A program made the position numbers and the translations under genes. Shown piece after piece: positions 1-11,000 of a DNA stretch of 64,000 bases. The DNA comes from Romanomermis culicivorax (taxonomy: Eukaryota > Nematoda > Enoplea > Mermithida > Mermithidae). Location of the stretch: the NCBI GenBank assembly GCA_963922205.1, contig CAWUHX010000036.1:124001-188000 (forward strand), in the 5' to 3' direction. Numbering within the stretch: position 1 is the first letter of the stretch; every line of letters starts with the position of its first letter. The notes beneath the pieces were generated by a model that ran no database searches, was not told the origin of the DNA, and saw only the letters and a program-made list of their open reading frames with translations.

Positions 1-620
1 ATAGTTTTCATCATCTTAAACGTATCATCTCATGTTTTAATTGGTAATCTTCAATATTTTATCTTGGTATTTAATGAAGATTCACATTTTTTCCTTGACT
101 CATTTTTTGAGAAAGATCAATTAATGTCGAGTCTATAAACTTTTTGAAGCGATTATTCCTTTGTTAACGTAAAATCAATCCAAAAGCTTCATGGAAGTAC
201 TTTTCGGAAATTTCTTCTCTTCTTACTCATATCTTCAAATATAAAATTCTAGAAATTACGACTTCTGAACTCAAAATTCGAATCTGTTTCTTGAAATGAA
301 TGTTTGGAAAATTGATTTTCCAGCATCGCAGAATGTCAATACCCGAAAAAGTTTTCCGGCGCTTGGCGCCGGAAAGATTAATATTTTTCGTGCTCTCACT
401 TATCATCATAGAGGACTTAACCGTCGATTTCTCATGTTCTTTCATGTTCGTCATTACGCTCTTGGATAGTTTGCTGAAAAATTTGTTCTACAATGCTTGT
501 AGATTAGATTTCGATCAAACTCAAAAATTTCAAATGTTTATTCAATTTTAATGAATTAAGGCTGTAAAAAACATCAGGTTTGAAATAGCTAAAAATGCAT
601 AAATAAAGCGTCTATGAGCA
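1..620 (-). repeat. Interspersed repeat family A, copy 1 (runs off the window start)
   Basis: The reverse complement of about 1-560 matches about 8440-9010 almost base for base over long stretches, and about 1-240 also matches 1400-1620. A short palindrome (GGCGCCAAGCGCC type) sits near 360-375, as in the other copies. No transposase ORF is seen; the 75-codon minus-strand ORF inside is not conserved between copies. The true end lies outside the window. Confidence 0.7.
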
Positions 621-734
621 TTTTTAAGCGAAAAACGACTTCGAGAAAACGGGGAAACAAATTTTGACCGATACCCCGTTTGGGGAAAAGACCCGGGGGG
701 AAACAGTGGTAACAGGAGAAAACCGCAGTGCAGA

Positions 735-890
735 AACTTTTTTTGGCTTTTCTGCACTGTGCAGAAAAAAACCCCGATGGAGATCCCTGTGGTTATTATG
801 TAGTTACCCATATGATTAGAAAATCTAACGGCCAGCCATATGGCCGGCGATTTCTGGGGGTTCCTATAGCACCCGTCCCCACGGATTACA
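735..890. mobile_element. Truncated right part of MITE family B (hAT-type)
   Basis: The block with the ATATGGCCGGCGATTTCTGG motif, followed by a C-rich stretch and a terminal TTACATGTGTG, matches the right half of the elements ending at 16264, 25391 and 26032. The left terminus with CATGTAACAGAGCCC is absent, so this copy is truncated. Confidence 0.55.
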
Positions 891-1189
891 TGTGTGATGT
901 GATGTCAATTATCATTTGCTTTTCCTTTTTTTCCAGCCATTAGTGGGTGAAACCGCACACGTTGACAAGACACAGCACTGTTTTTTTCTAGGAACTTTTT
1001 TCTTCATGTGAAAAGTTTTTTGGCGAAAAGTTTTCGTCTTAAAATCCTGAGTTAGTAAAGAAAAATATATGACTAGACATTACAACGGAACGCCTCATCC
1101 CACTGTTTTTTTCCGGTCGGCTTTCTCCTCAAATAGAGAATAGGACCCAAAATTTTTTCTCCATTTTCCAGAACTCGGTTTTTTCGATT

Positions 1190-1765
1190 AAAATTGTTCA
1201 TAGACGTTTCATTTAAAGGTTTTTTGAGCTTTTCAAAGCATTCTGATAATCAATTATGCGAACATATATCTCAAAAATTAGATTTGAATTTTGTGTTCGT
1301 GGATCATAATTTCTACAAATTTAATCATTTGAGAAATTTTAAAACCAGTAATTTGTTCGTAACCTTTCATAAATTTGGCCGGAAAGCTATGAGTTAGACA
1401 GAAGCGTAGAAATTTTTCTAAAAATACTTCGATGGAGCTTTTGAATTAAATTTACATCAAGTAAGGAACAAACGCTTCAAAAAGTTTAGAAAATGGACGT
1501 GTTGATTTTCCTCAAAAATGTATGAAGGAAAAAATGCGTATCTTCATTAAATATAAAAATATAATATTGAAGATTGCCAATTGAACATGAAATAATACGT
1601 TTAAGACGATGAAAACTACTAAAGATTAAATGGTAAGTGAAAGTAGACATGCTAAAAGCCGCGCCTGAGCTTGGTAATAAATAACGATGATTATTAAAGT
1701 TTTTTTTAGATTTGGGATTTTTGAGATTTTGAGCTTTGGACCCTCTAAAATGCATCAAAATGCAT
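1190..1765 (+). repeat. Interspersed repeat family A, copy 2
   Basis: Colinear with about 8690-9180, including the AATACGTTTAAGA segment, the GCGCCTGAGCT segment and the end motif TCTAAAATGCA. It is inverted relative to copy 1, so copies 1 and 2 face each other across about 0.6 kb. No coding capacity is apparent. Confidence 0.65.
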
Positions 1766-2489
1766 GTTTTCTATATGAAAACCCCAAATTTTGTTTCCAA
1801 ATTTGTGGATAGACCTCAAAAATTTTTTCCATGTTCCAGATTTTCTTCGACATCATAGTACAAATGTGGAAAAGAACAGGGAGACACAAGATTCCTATAA
1901 TTCGTGTGTTGCCTATACCTATACGCTGTATACAAGCCTGCAGTTAGAGGGGTTGGTGAGCCATGGCCCACCTCCGTAATGTTTGACGTGTTAAAAAAGG
2001 CAAAACTTGAAAAAAACTTTTCCTCTAGCAACAGGCTTGGCTGTATACACCTTACACGATAAAAACTTGGAAAAAATTCAGCGATCGCTAGAGTGTACAA
2101 GTACCAAAATTTCGGTAATTTTTCAAAGTCGCTTATTCCCTCCAATATGTCCAAAGATTCCTTATTTTCGTGTTTTTAAGCTTATTTTGAATATTCTAAT
2201 GCTTTTTGGTCAGTAATTTGTTTAAAATATAGAAGAAAATGATATGAAGCAATAAGCGTAATGAAGCCAGATGTCGGAAAATTCGGTTGGCGTTGTCTGT
2301 TGGATATCCAGAAGAACATATTCCTGTCTGTAAGATGTCACCAACTCATGTTAATACCACAGTTATAATTGGACAATAGGCTCAACTGGGTGCAACTCGA
2401 TACCAGATGATTTGATTCTCAGCACCAGATCATGTTTCGTGTGCGAACCGATTTTAACCGGGAAAACGGTATCGACGAATTGCATATAG

Positions 2490-3065
2490 ATCATCAACCA
2501 CTGAAAACTAGATAATCAACCAACTAGGAAATAAACCAACCAACCAACTCAATCAGGAAATCAACCAACCTAAACAGAAATTAATGAACCAATCAACCAG
2601 GCTAATTAACCAACCAACCACTAACCAGGTAATCAGCCAATCAATTAGCTAACCAAGCACTTATTCGGGAAATCAACCAACCAAACTGGGAATCAACCAA
2701 CTAATCAGGGAATCAATGAAGCAATCAACAAGGGAATCAAGGAACCTCTCATTGAATCAAAGATTTAACCTACTGAATCACCAACTAATCTGGAGCAACC
2801 AACCAGGAAATCAACAAAGTATACCGGGAATCTATCAGCCAATCAGGACAACCCACCAATCATGGAAAGCATTAATCAGGAAATCAATGAAGAAACCAAC
2901 CAATCAGGAAATCAACGAATGCTCCAATCCAACCAGGAAATCAACCATCTAATCGGAAGTCATGTAATCAATCAGGAAATCAACCAACAGACCAGGGAGT
3001 CAATGGAGGAATCAACCATCTAATTGGAAATCATGGAATCAATCAACAAATCCGCGAATTAATGA
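2490..3065. repeat. Degenerate minisatellite of AATCAACCAACCA / AATCAGGAA units
   Basis: A run of imperfect short units built from CAACCAACCA and AATCAGGAAATCAACC fills about 575 bp. Unit length drifts between about 12 and 30 bp. The only ORF across it (2716-2952) is a product of the repeat (poly S/N/Q/P) and is not a gene. Confidence 0.85.
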
Positions 3066-3502
3066 ACGAAATGCGCCACAAAATTTTGAGATTTTAACCT
3101 TCTAAAATGCACCAGAATACACTCTTCCAAATTCTCCGACATTTCCACGTTTTCCAGACATAATTTTTTCCCCTCTTTCCAGGTTTTCTAGATTGGTTAG
3201 ATACACTGGTATGATCTGAACAATTTGGAAACTCTGAAATAAGCTTTAAAATCAACTTTTATTGCATTTTGTTCATTTTCTACAAGGTAAATATGCTACA
3301 GATATCATTTCCTACCCTTGTCCGGCTTGGCAACCACCAAAACGATCGGGAATAAACCAACTTTTTGGGTTAACTGGTACTAAATGAACCGATAGGGCTT
3401 GTCCAAGTATGACCACAGTCTTAAATTCCGTAATGCAAGTGCTCAATAAAAATTTAAACATCTAAATTTCGTTCCACGCCTTTCACAATTCTTCATTTTA
3501 AG

Positions 3503-3970
3503 CCTGCCACCGCATTGCTCACCGAACATTATAAGGAACACATTGGCAAGCCGTTTTTCCAGAAATTACTTGATTATATGAGTTCGGGTCCAGTCGTTGC
3601 TATGGTGAGCCTCTTTCAGATGGAATTCAGAATGTTTCGAAAATTCAAGGATTTTGTTCTAAATCTTCATTTTATTCTTTCACAGGTATTCGAAGGAAGA
3701 GCTATCGTTCAAGCGGCTAGAAAAATGTTGGGTTCTACGAAACCGCTAGAAAGCAATCCTGGAACACTCCGCGGTGATTTCTCAATCGACGTTGGCCGGT
3801 AAGCGATCTAATGTTGCCCTTCAGTTTTTGTACCAGATGGTTTCATTGTTAGAAATATCGTTCATGGTAGTGACTCCGTGGAATCCGCTGAAAGAGAAAT
3901 TAACCTCTGGTTTACGAAAGAAGAGCTCGTCACATGGGAAAATAGCCAAGTCAACTGGATTTACGAATAA
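3503..3970 (+). CDS. Nucleoside diphosphate kinase, 3' exons (partial gene)
   Basis: Three exons join in frame: 3503-3604, 3686-3798 and 3853-3970 (stop TAA), with GT..AG introns of 81 and 54 bp. They encode about 110 residues covering the C-terminal two thirds of an NDP kinase, which transfers phosphate between nucleoside di- and triphosphates through a phosphohistidine. Visible family blocks are the HY..H..KPFF segment, SGPVVAM, the V.FEGR..V segment, [16 protein letters not shown], and the active-site segment [16 protein letters not shown] with its catalytic His, ending in the usual NWIYE. The first exon has no start codon and uses a TTTTAAG acceptor. The N-terminal exons, which should hold the KPDGV motif, were not found in 1-3500, so they probably lie to the left or behind repeat-filled introns. 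Group I (NME1/2-like) is favoured by the C-terminal end. Confidence 0.9.
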
Positions 3971-4399
3971 GTTCGACTAATCGTTTTTAGATTGAAAATC
4001 GGCGATAGGTCGTTAGATCACATTTTTGCAGTTTAGTCGATTCTGATAGGTTTTTATATTTATTGTTTTCTGCTCTTTACTGTATCCTAGGCTTTAAACT
4101 TATTGAATGAATACAAGGTTGGATTTTCACAGTGGAATACATAGAGCTGAGGTGCTCCAGTTCTAGATGGTAAATAGGACTTGAAAATTAGCATTGCTTT
4201 AATTCTCCTAGTTTGTTCATTAGTGCGAAAACCTGCGCTTTTGATTTGTCTACTGTGAATGATTCACGGAAATGCTAAAATTGTGTTCCGGACGGATATT
4301 TTCACTGTTCAAAAAAGAAGTAACGGTTATTGTGAAGTTAGGTGCTACATTATGGGGTATTCTCATGTTCCAAACAAGCGATCGAGAATTTAAAAACAC

Positions 4400-5250
4400 G
4401 TTCTTCATATTTTCCCTCTCTACCTTATATGTTTCCTTGTATGTATTTCTTTTTTCTCGCGTTTTCTGTGTCTCGCTTATGTTTTGGTCTTATGTTTCTA
4501 CGTTTTCATCCTTAGTCCGTGCCTTCTTTCATTTTCTTCCTTCTTGTCGTCTAATTTTTTCTTTTTTTTCTAATGATACAATGCATTACAAGTTGTCATT
4601 TGAAATAACCGTAGTCTTCGTATAATTCTTGTACAGTTCGGCATGCTTGAGTCATTCGTTGTTGTAAGTGTGAAAATCTTCATAAAAAATACGAGCAACA
4701 GAATGCAGGAAGTAGAACACCGTCAACAAAAATGGAGACATAAAGAATATGTGAAAATAGGTGGAAAAACATGAAATGAAAATAAGCATGAAAAAAGTGA
4801 CAAAAATGAAGAGGCATGATAGAGAAAGCAGCAAGGAAGAAAGTAAGTATAATGTGAAAAAACAAAGAATCTGGAGAATAGAAAAAGCGAAAGATAAAGA
4901 AGTCATTTAAAAAAAACTAAGATGAACAGTATGTAAGAATGAATTAAAATCAGAAAGAATAAAATTAAATGGGAAATAGAGCGTGCCGAATTACACAATA
5001 ATTATTTGAGAGATAATGCTTATTAAAAATGACTACTTGTGATGTATTCTTTCATGAGTAAAAAAGAAGAAAGTAGATGACAATAATAAGAAAATGAAAG
5101 AAAGCAGAGATAAAAAAATAAAAATGCAAAAATATTCATAAACGAAAACATAGGCAACGCACAGAATGAAAGAAAAAAGAAATACATACAAAGAAAAATA
5201 TGAGGGAAATGTGTAGAAAGTGTTATTACATTCTCTATCGCTCGTTTGGA
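4400..5250. repeat. Fold-back element: long inverted repeat of polypyrimidine/polypurine arms
   Basis: The arm at about 4400-4650 is pyrimidine-rich and matches the reverse complement of about 4980-5250. Shared landmarks are TTGTATGTATTTCTTTTTTC, TTTCTTTCATTTTCTT and TTCGGCA/CGC. The 330-bp spacer is also purine-rich. Hydrophobic ORFs predicted here (4272-4625, 4652-4906, 5023-5277) come from the base skew. Confidence 0.6.
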
Positions 5251-5394
5251 AACGCTCAATAGTGAATTCTCTCTCATGGTAATCGCTGAATTGGGAATTC
5301 GCTCACTTGAGAATAGACCCTACATTATTACACAAAATTTCAACGACAAAAGGTTCAGTAGTATCGTAGGCGACCCAGTGTATTATTACTGGGG

Positions 5395-6260
5395 CTTGCA
5401 AAATTTGGTGCTGCACCAAATTTTTTCATACTTCCATGGAGGACGTCGAGGAACGTAGAAGAAAAAAATTTTCAACACGGTGGTACTATAAAATTTTTCG
5501 CACCAAATCAACCTATCAAGCACTAAATTGCACTAAATATGAGTTTTTGCTAAAATTTGCACCAAATCAAGGGGAAATGGAGTTCAAACTCGTATTGTGT
5601 TAACTTCTCTCTACATATTAACTATATAATATTTCTGGTGGTCTGTTCAAGCTAGTAATTTTCCATGAATTTGAGACATGACGCTTCAGTCCAGCAACTT
5701 CAGTTATCAGCAACTAATTTTCGTATTGAGTAAATAGCATGCGTCGGATCACATAGTTACAGATGGAAAAATTTTAAGTGTTGTTTATGCGAATTTGTTA
5801 TTGAAATTGATGACAAAGATCAAAAAGCGCCAATCAGTTCCCATGTATATAGTAGCGGTCATATTGAATTGTTGAAAAGTATAGCGAATAGAAACAGATT
5901 TTTATTAGCAGGCATTAAAAAATTTGGACGAAACTCCAAAAGCCAATAAGGAATTCGAATTGGACTTGACCATTGATTTTTCTGATTGTCAAAAAAATCC
6001 CAAAATTCGACTTGAAACTTAATATGTTCCTTTGGTATCAGTTGATATGGAACATTCATTTCTGATGTTCAAAATGATTTTATTTGATCATAGACAAAGC
6101 CTGTTCCACGAAAACATTGAAATTTATAATGTGATTGTGTTTAAAAAAATTTTGTTCCAATAAAACTCTGGAATTTTGCACCAAATTTGCGCTAAATCAG
6201 CCAAATTTTAACACCAAATTAACAATTTTTTTGCACTAAAGATTGAAGCTCTAATTATTA
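5395..6260. repeat. AT-rich element with GCACCAAAT motifs at both ends
   Basis: A perfect palindrome AAATTTGGTGC/GCACCAAATTT lies at 5401-5423. CACCAAATC and TTGCACCAAAT motifs recur at 5505-5570 and 6175-6235. Nothing coding is visible. Probably a decayed non-autonomous element; boundaries are uncertain. Confidence 0.35.
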
Positions 6261-6360
6261 CCTAATATGTGACTTCTTTTTACTTCTTTGCAAACAACAT
6301 TAAAAATGTCCGGGTATCTGAAGGTGCAAAAAACACGGATATATATTTCTGGCGCACATC

Positions 6361-6598
6361 ACTACATTCTGTTTTCTATAAAATGCTCCCAAATAGAAAA
6401 GTGACACAAATCAGTACTGTCGCCAAAATCCTTTACATAGGGCTCTTACTGTAAAATTTCTCACTCGAAAAGTTGCAGGTTAGCTCAGTATGCTCACAAA
6501 TTTCCAGTACTATAGGGCATATTGTTCATCTAAAAATATGAAATACTTCTTGCTTTCCACTTTCATTATTTAAGTATTTCAAGAAAAACAGACTATAG
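6361..6598 (-). mobile_element. MITE family D, copy 1
   Basis: Ends are ..TTCTGTTTTCTATAAAATGC and ..AAAAACAGACTATAG, inverted repeats of each other. The interior matches the reverse complement of 55929-56179, including GACACAAATCAGTACTGTCG and AATTTCCAGTACTATAGG. No ORF. Two further copies are at 21011 and 30053. Confidence 0.7.
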
Positions 6599-6758
6599 TT
6601 AGCAGAGTTTCGCGTTGCCGAATAAAAGGTTTTTCCGTCTGTGACGTTCAACAGAAAAGCGCCCCTGTTACACTGAAAATCACTTCACACTACAGAATTT
6701 ACAGGAGCAGAAATAGTTTTGTTGTCTTTTTAATTTTTCTTTCTTCTAACTGCAAGAT

Positions 6759-8007
6759 ATGGTCCACAACGAATTTTCTATTGGCTATTGTCCTGATATT
6801 GCGTGCTATGAGCCTCTCTTGGTTCGTAACGAGACTTTGATAGATCAGAAAGGTTGTTCACAAGTAAGATATCTGTGCCTCGGGATTCTCAATAATCTAT
6901 GGCGCTAATATCCTCAATATAATTTGATATTTTCATCGAAATTTTGAGCTTCACATTCAAGTGATGTAATAATATCAAAATCCTTCAGAACTCAAGAATT
7001 TTCTATTTCGGAACAGATAAGTGCAAATTAAACGATTTATATCAAAAATATGAGGAGTGATCACATTAAGGTACAATACGTGTCGTGCCACGCATGTGGG
7101 AAAACTTTCAAGGTCGAAAATTTAATCAATCTCAAACCTTTGACGTCAAATGAAATGCGCGATCGATTATTGGCTGAAAATTTACAATATCGTATCAAAA
7201 CATTACCTTCGCGTTCAAATTATCCCGAATTTGTTCGATTGAACGGTATCTCGCCATTTTTGTATAAATTGAATGCAAATTTGCTGACAGATTTTGGATT
7301 CGACAGTGGGGGAATCGTTCGGCCGCTGAAATTTCTGCAAACTGGATGCTCCGTTTTTGGTGCTGAGAATTTATCGTGTTATAGTCATACGATCGACGAT
7401 AAATTTCTTTTAACAAAAGGGTAACAAATTGTGCTCGCTTCATTGCTGGTGTTTTCAGTCGCTAGAAATTGACCTCTATTTATAAATTCGAGCAAAGCAG
7501 AAAAGATTAGATCAATTTGGACCTAAAAATGGGTGAAAAATTTCATGAATAAGACAGCCGGCCAAACATTATCTTAAGCCTAGAAAACATCTACCATTGT
7601 CGTCCAGCTTGTCTAATTGATATCGGTTTGTTGATCAAATGCCTGTTATGACAAAGAATTTTTATTTGCATTTTAGTTACCACCGCAGTTTTTCAGAATC
7701 GGTATGGTGTCTAATCGAACGCTATCTCATCTATACAACATGCTTGATTTCGTAAATTTATACAATGAAAACTGTTCAATTCTTCACTGCTTGGACACCG
7801 GTTTAGCCGGAAAGTCTAATGGATTTTTGTTCTCCGTTTCTAAATCAATGATCGGCAACGAATTATTGTGGCGTCTATTGCAAGAACGATGTTATGAACA
7901 TTATATGGAATGGAGACAGGCTTACGCAAAAAAATTTAGTCTTTTAGAAAAAGATCTGTGCGAATTAGATACGGTGTCGGCAGCGAAATTTTGTCCTTTA
8001 CAAGGAA
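6759..8007 (+). CDS. VCPIP1-like exons 1-3: zinc ribbon and start of OTU domain
   Basis: Residues 1-255. A zinc ribbon is formed by C11-x4-C16 and C41-x2-C44, split by the 207-bp intron 1, matching the CPD..C and C..C pairs at the VCPIP1 N terminus. The VRLNGIS..L segment follows. The OTU start is recognisable from [13 protein letters not shown] (198-210), which corresponds to the AVSRALVGRELFW block of the human protein. The preceding loop, DGDGHC in active family members, reads AGKSNG (189-194). An alternative exon using an acceptor near 6989 would hit a stop, so splicing 6863 to 7071 (phase 0) is preferred. The donor at 8008 is GTAAGT. Confidence 0.85.
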
Positions 8008-11000
8008 GTAAGTCAATAGTTGATGAACGATCAATGTGACTAACACTCCTTGGGCCTGTCAGTGAGACAAGTCTATTTATTTGGAATATAGCATTGGTGC
8101 ACAAAGTCGAAGTTTTAGGTGGGAGGTAAATCCCAAAATTGTGATGTGGCAATTTTTTGAAAATCGAACCGTTATTTTATTTTTTCTTGTTTGTCATGCC
8201 CAGGGTTTTTTTTGACCTACGAGTCACAAGCCAAGTGGCTTGTTGACCTAAAATTTTACAAGCCATTCCAAATTTTTACAAGCCAATTTTATAATATCAG
8301 TATACGTGAATAAATTCCAATGCTAGGTTATTTTTTAAAGAAAATATATATTGAGCATCATGGCAATCGATCAGAAAAGAGATGTCATTCAACATTTATT
8401 AAATAACATTTTAGAGCCGTTAATTCATTAAAATTCAGGAAACTTTTGAAATTTTTGAGTTTGATCGAAGTCGAATCTACAAGCATTGTGGAACAAATTT
8501 TCGAGCAAACTATCCAAGAACATAATGACTTTGAATTACATGAGAAATCGGCGGTTAAATCGTTTATGATGAAAAGTGAGAGCCCAAAAAAGCTTTTAAT
8601 CTTTCCTGCCTGAAACGCCGGAAAATTTTTTGGGTATTGACATTCTGCGATGTTGGAAAATCAATTTTCCAAACACTTATTTGAATAATTAGATTCGAAT
8701 TTTCTGTTCAAAAGTCGTAATTTCTAGAATTTTATGTTTCAAAAATTTTAAAACCATTAATTTATTCTTACACTCTCATGAACTTGACCGAAAAGATATG
8801 AGTAAGAAGAGTAGAAATAACCGAAAACTACTTCCACGAAGCTTTTGAATTGATCTTACGTTAAGAAAGGAATAATCGCTTCAAAAAGTTTACAGACTTG
8901 ACGTATTGATCTTTCTCAAAAAATGTGTCAAGGGAAAAATGTGAATCTTCATTAAATATCAAGATGAAATATTGAAGATTACTAATTAAAACATGAGATA
9001 ATACGTTTAAGATGATTAATACCATTAAAGATTAAATGATAAGTGAAGGCAGACATGTTAGAAGCGGCGCCTGAGCTAGGAAATAAATAATAATGCTTAT
9101 TTAAGTTATAACCGGCGCGAAGCGCCGGAAAGTTTTGAGATTGTGACCTTCTAAAATGCACCAAGATGCATCTTTTCTGTATCCGATATGATCAAACACA
9201 TGACTCAAAAAATTCTGACAAGCCATTTTGGCTTGTTGGACAAAAATTCTACAAGCCATTTTGTCAGTCCAACCAGCCATGGCTTGTAAAATGCTAAAAA
9301 AAAAACTATGGTCATGCCTTTTCTGGTTCTTCTTTGGCAGTCTTGTGGTCTATTAAAAGAGTTTATTGGAAAATTTTGTCGGAATAAGTGACAAAAACTT
9401 TTTTCTAAGTAGTATGTTCTGCTGCTCATTCATGAAACTAAAATTGAAATAGGCATTATTGTCAATTGAAATAGGTATCGCTTTAGCTACTTTAGACTAC
9501 TTTCAATTTGCAATCTTAAGTACCGGTTCTAAGGTGTCTAGATACATAAATGATACATTGTTTATGTTTTGAGTCTTCAGAATCATCAGATTGTGGGTAT
9601 GACTAAACGGCGGAACACGTCTGTGTTTGTGGACAGCGGGTATAGTCTGAACGACAAATGCGGAATCCACCTTTTTTCAGGACTAAATGGCGGATCCACA
9701 TGGCGGATATTTTTCTCCAAATTTTTCGATAGAAATGGCGGAGGGGTATCCACCATCCGCCCAGTGGCCAGAGATTTTTTTCAGGGGGGCGGTGCTCAAA
9801 ATTAAGTATTTTTTCAAAAAAGTTTCAAATTTGCCTATAGGTATACAGAAAAAAGATGCATTTCAAAAGCTTGGGGGGGGCCGCCCCCCCTTAATCCGCA
9901 CTTGCATCCGCCACCTGACTAAACAGACTTTCGCGGATGTGGCGGCTGGTGGCTTATATGTGGTGGGATTAAAATTTTTAATTGAATTTTAAAGAAATCA
10001 AATTTTAAATTAAACTATAAATTAGACTAAAATGAATCAAATTAAAGTAAATTTAATTAAATCATTAAAAAAGCAAAATAAACTTAAACTATGAAAAACT
10101 AAATGGAATTAGGAAAAAATAATCAAATTTACAAATTCAAACTATAAATTTAATTGAGCTAGAAAAATTAAAAATTTAAATTATACTTTAAAGTTTTGTG
10201 GTAGGATTAAAATTTTGCATCTCCATTCTCATATACAGGGTGAGCCAAAAAAAGGCGACCGGTGCTGACTTCCATAACTATTGAACAGATAAAGCTTTTT
10301 TAATGCAGATTGCTGCATTAGAATGCCCTGTTTATCTTTGCTATTAAAGCCAAATTTTATGCTCCTTGCTTGGTTACTGTACAAACAGAAATGTAGTAAA
10401 AGTGGTCATTTTTCAAAAAGTAAAAATTGTGAAATGTAAAAGTTGTCCTATTGTGAGAAAAGTTTTGTGAAGGGTTTTACGCGCAATAGCACTTTAAAAG
10501 TCACCCAGATTTAAAAGTTACACGTAATTTAAAATCATTAACTCCTTGTTTCAATATGGGGCAAAATTTCGCCAAAATTAAGGGCTTTTGTTTTGAAATA
10601 GGAAAAAAGAAAAAACCAAATTCAAAACAGAATCAATTATGTCATTGACCAGATCGAAAAAACGATTGAAATTATTGGTGTAACAGAATGTAGGATACGA
10701 TAAAACGGTCCTCTTCTAGTTTCTAGCTGTTTTATGGTTCTCATGATTAAATTTATTGCACTTTTCTGTTGTGAAACATATTGATTTTGTCAATTTTTCA
10801 AAATTTATTTGCAAAAAAATCGAAATTTAGTATTTATGATTCTTGTCAATCAATATACGAGCAATCTAACTGAAACTTTGCAGTTTCTTTGCCAGATATT
10901 TTATCTATCGACAGCATTAAAAAAGCTTCACCCGTTTGAAAGCTATGAAATTCAGTACCGGTCGCCTTTTTTTGGCTCACCCTGTATAATATGATTCTAT

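Noticed and set aside
2716-2952. 78-codon plus ORF
   Set aside because: It is the translation of the CAACCAACCA-type minisatellite, with no start context or conservation.
4272-4906. Hydrophobic ORFs that could suggest membrane proteins
   Set aside because: The Phe/Leu/Ser-rich text comes from the pyrimidine-rich arm of the inverted repeat.
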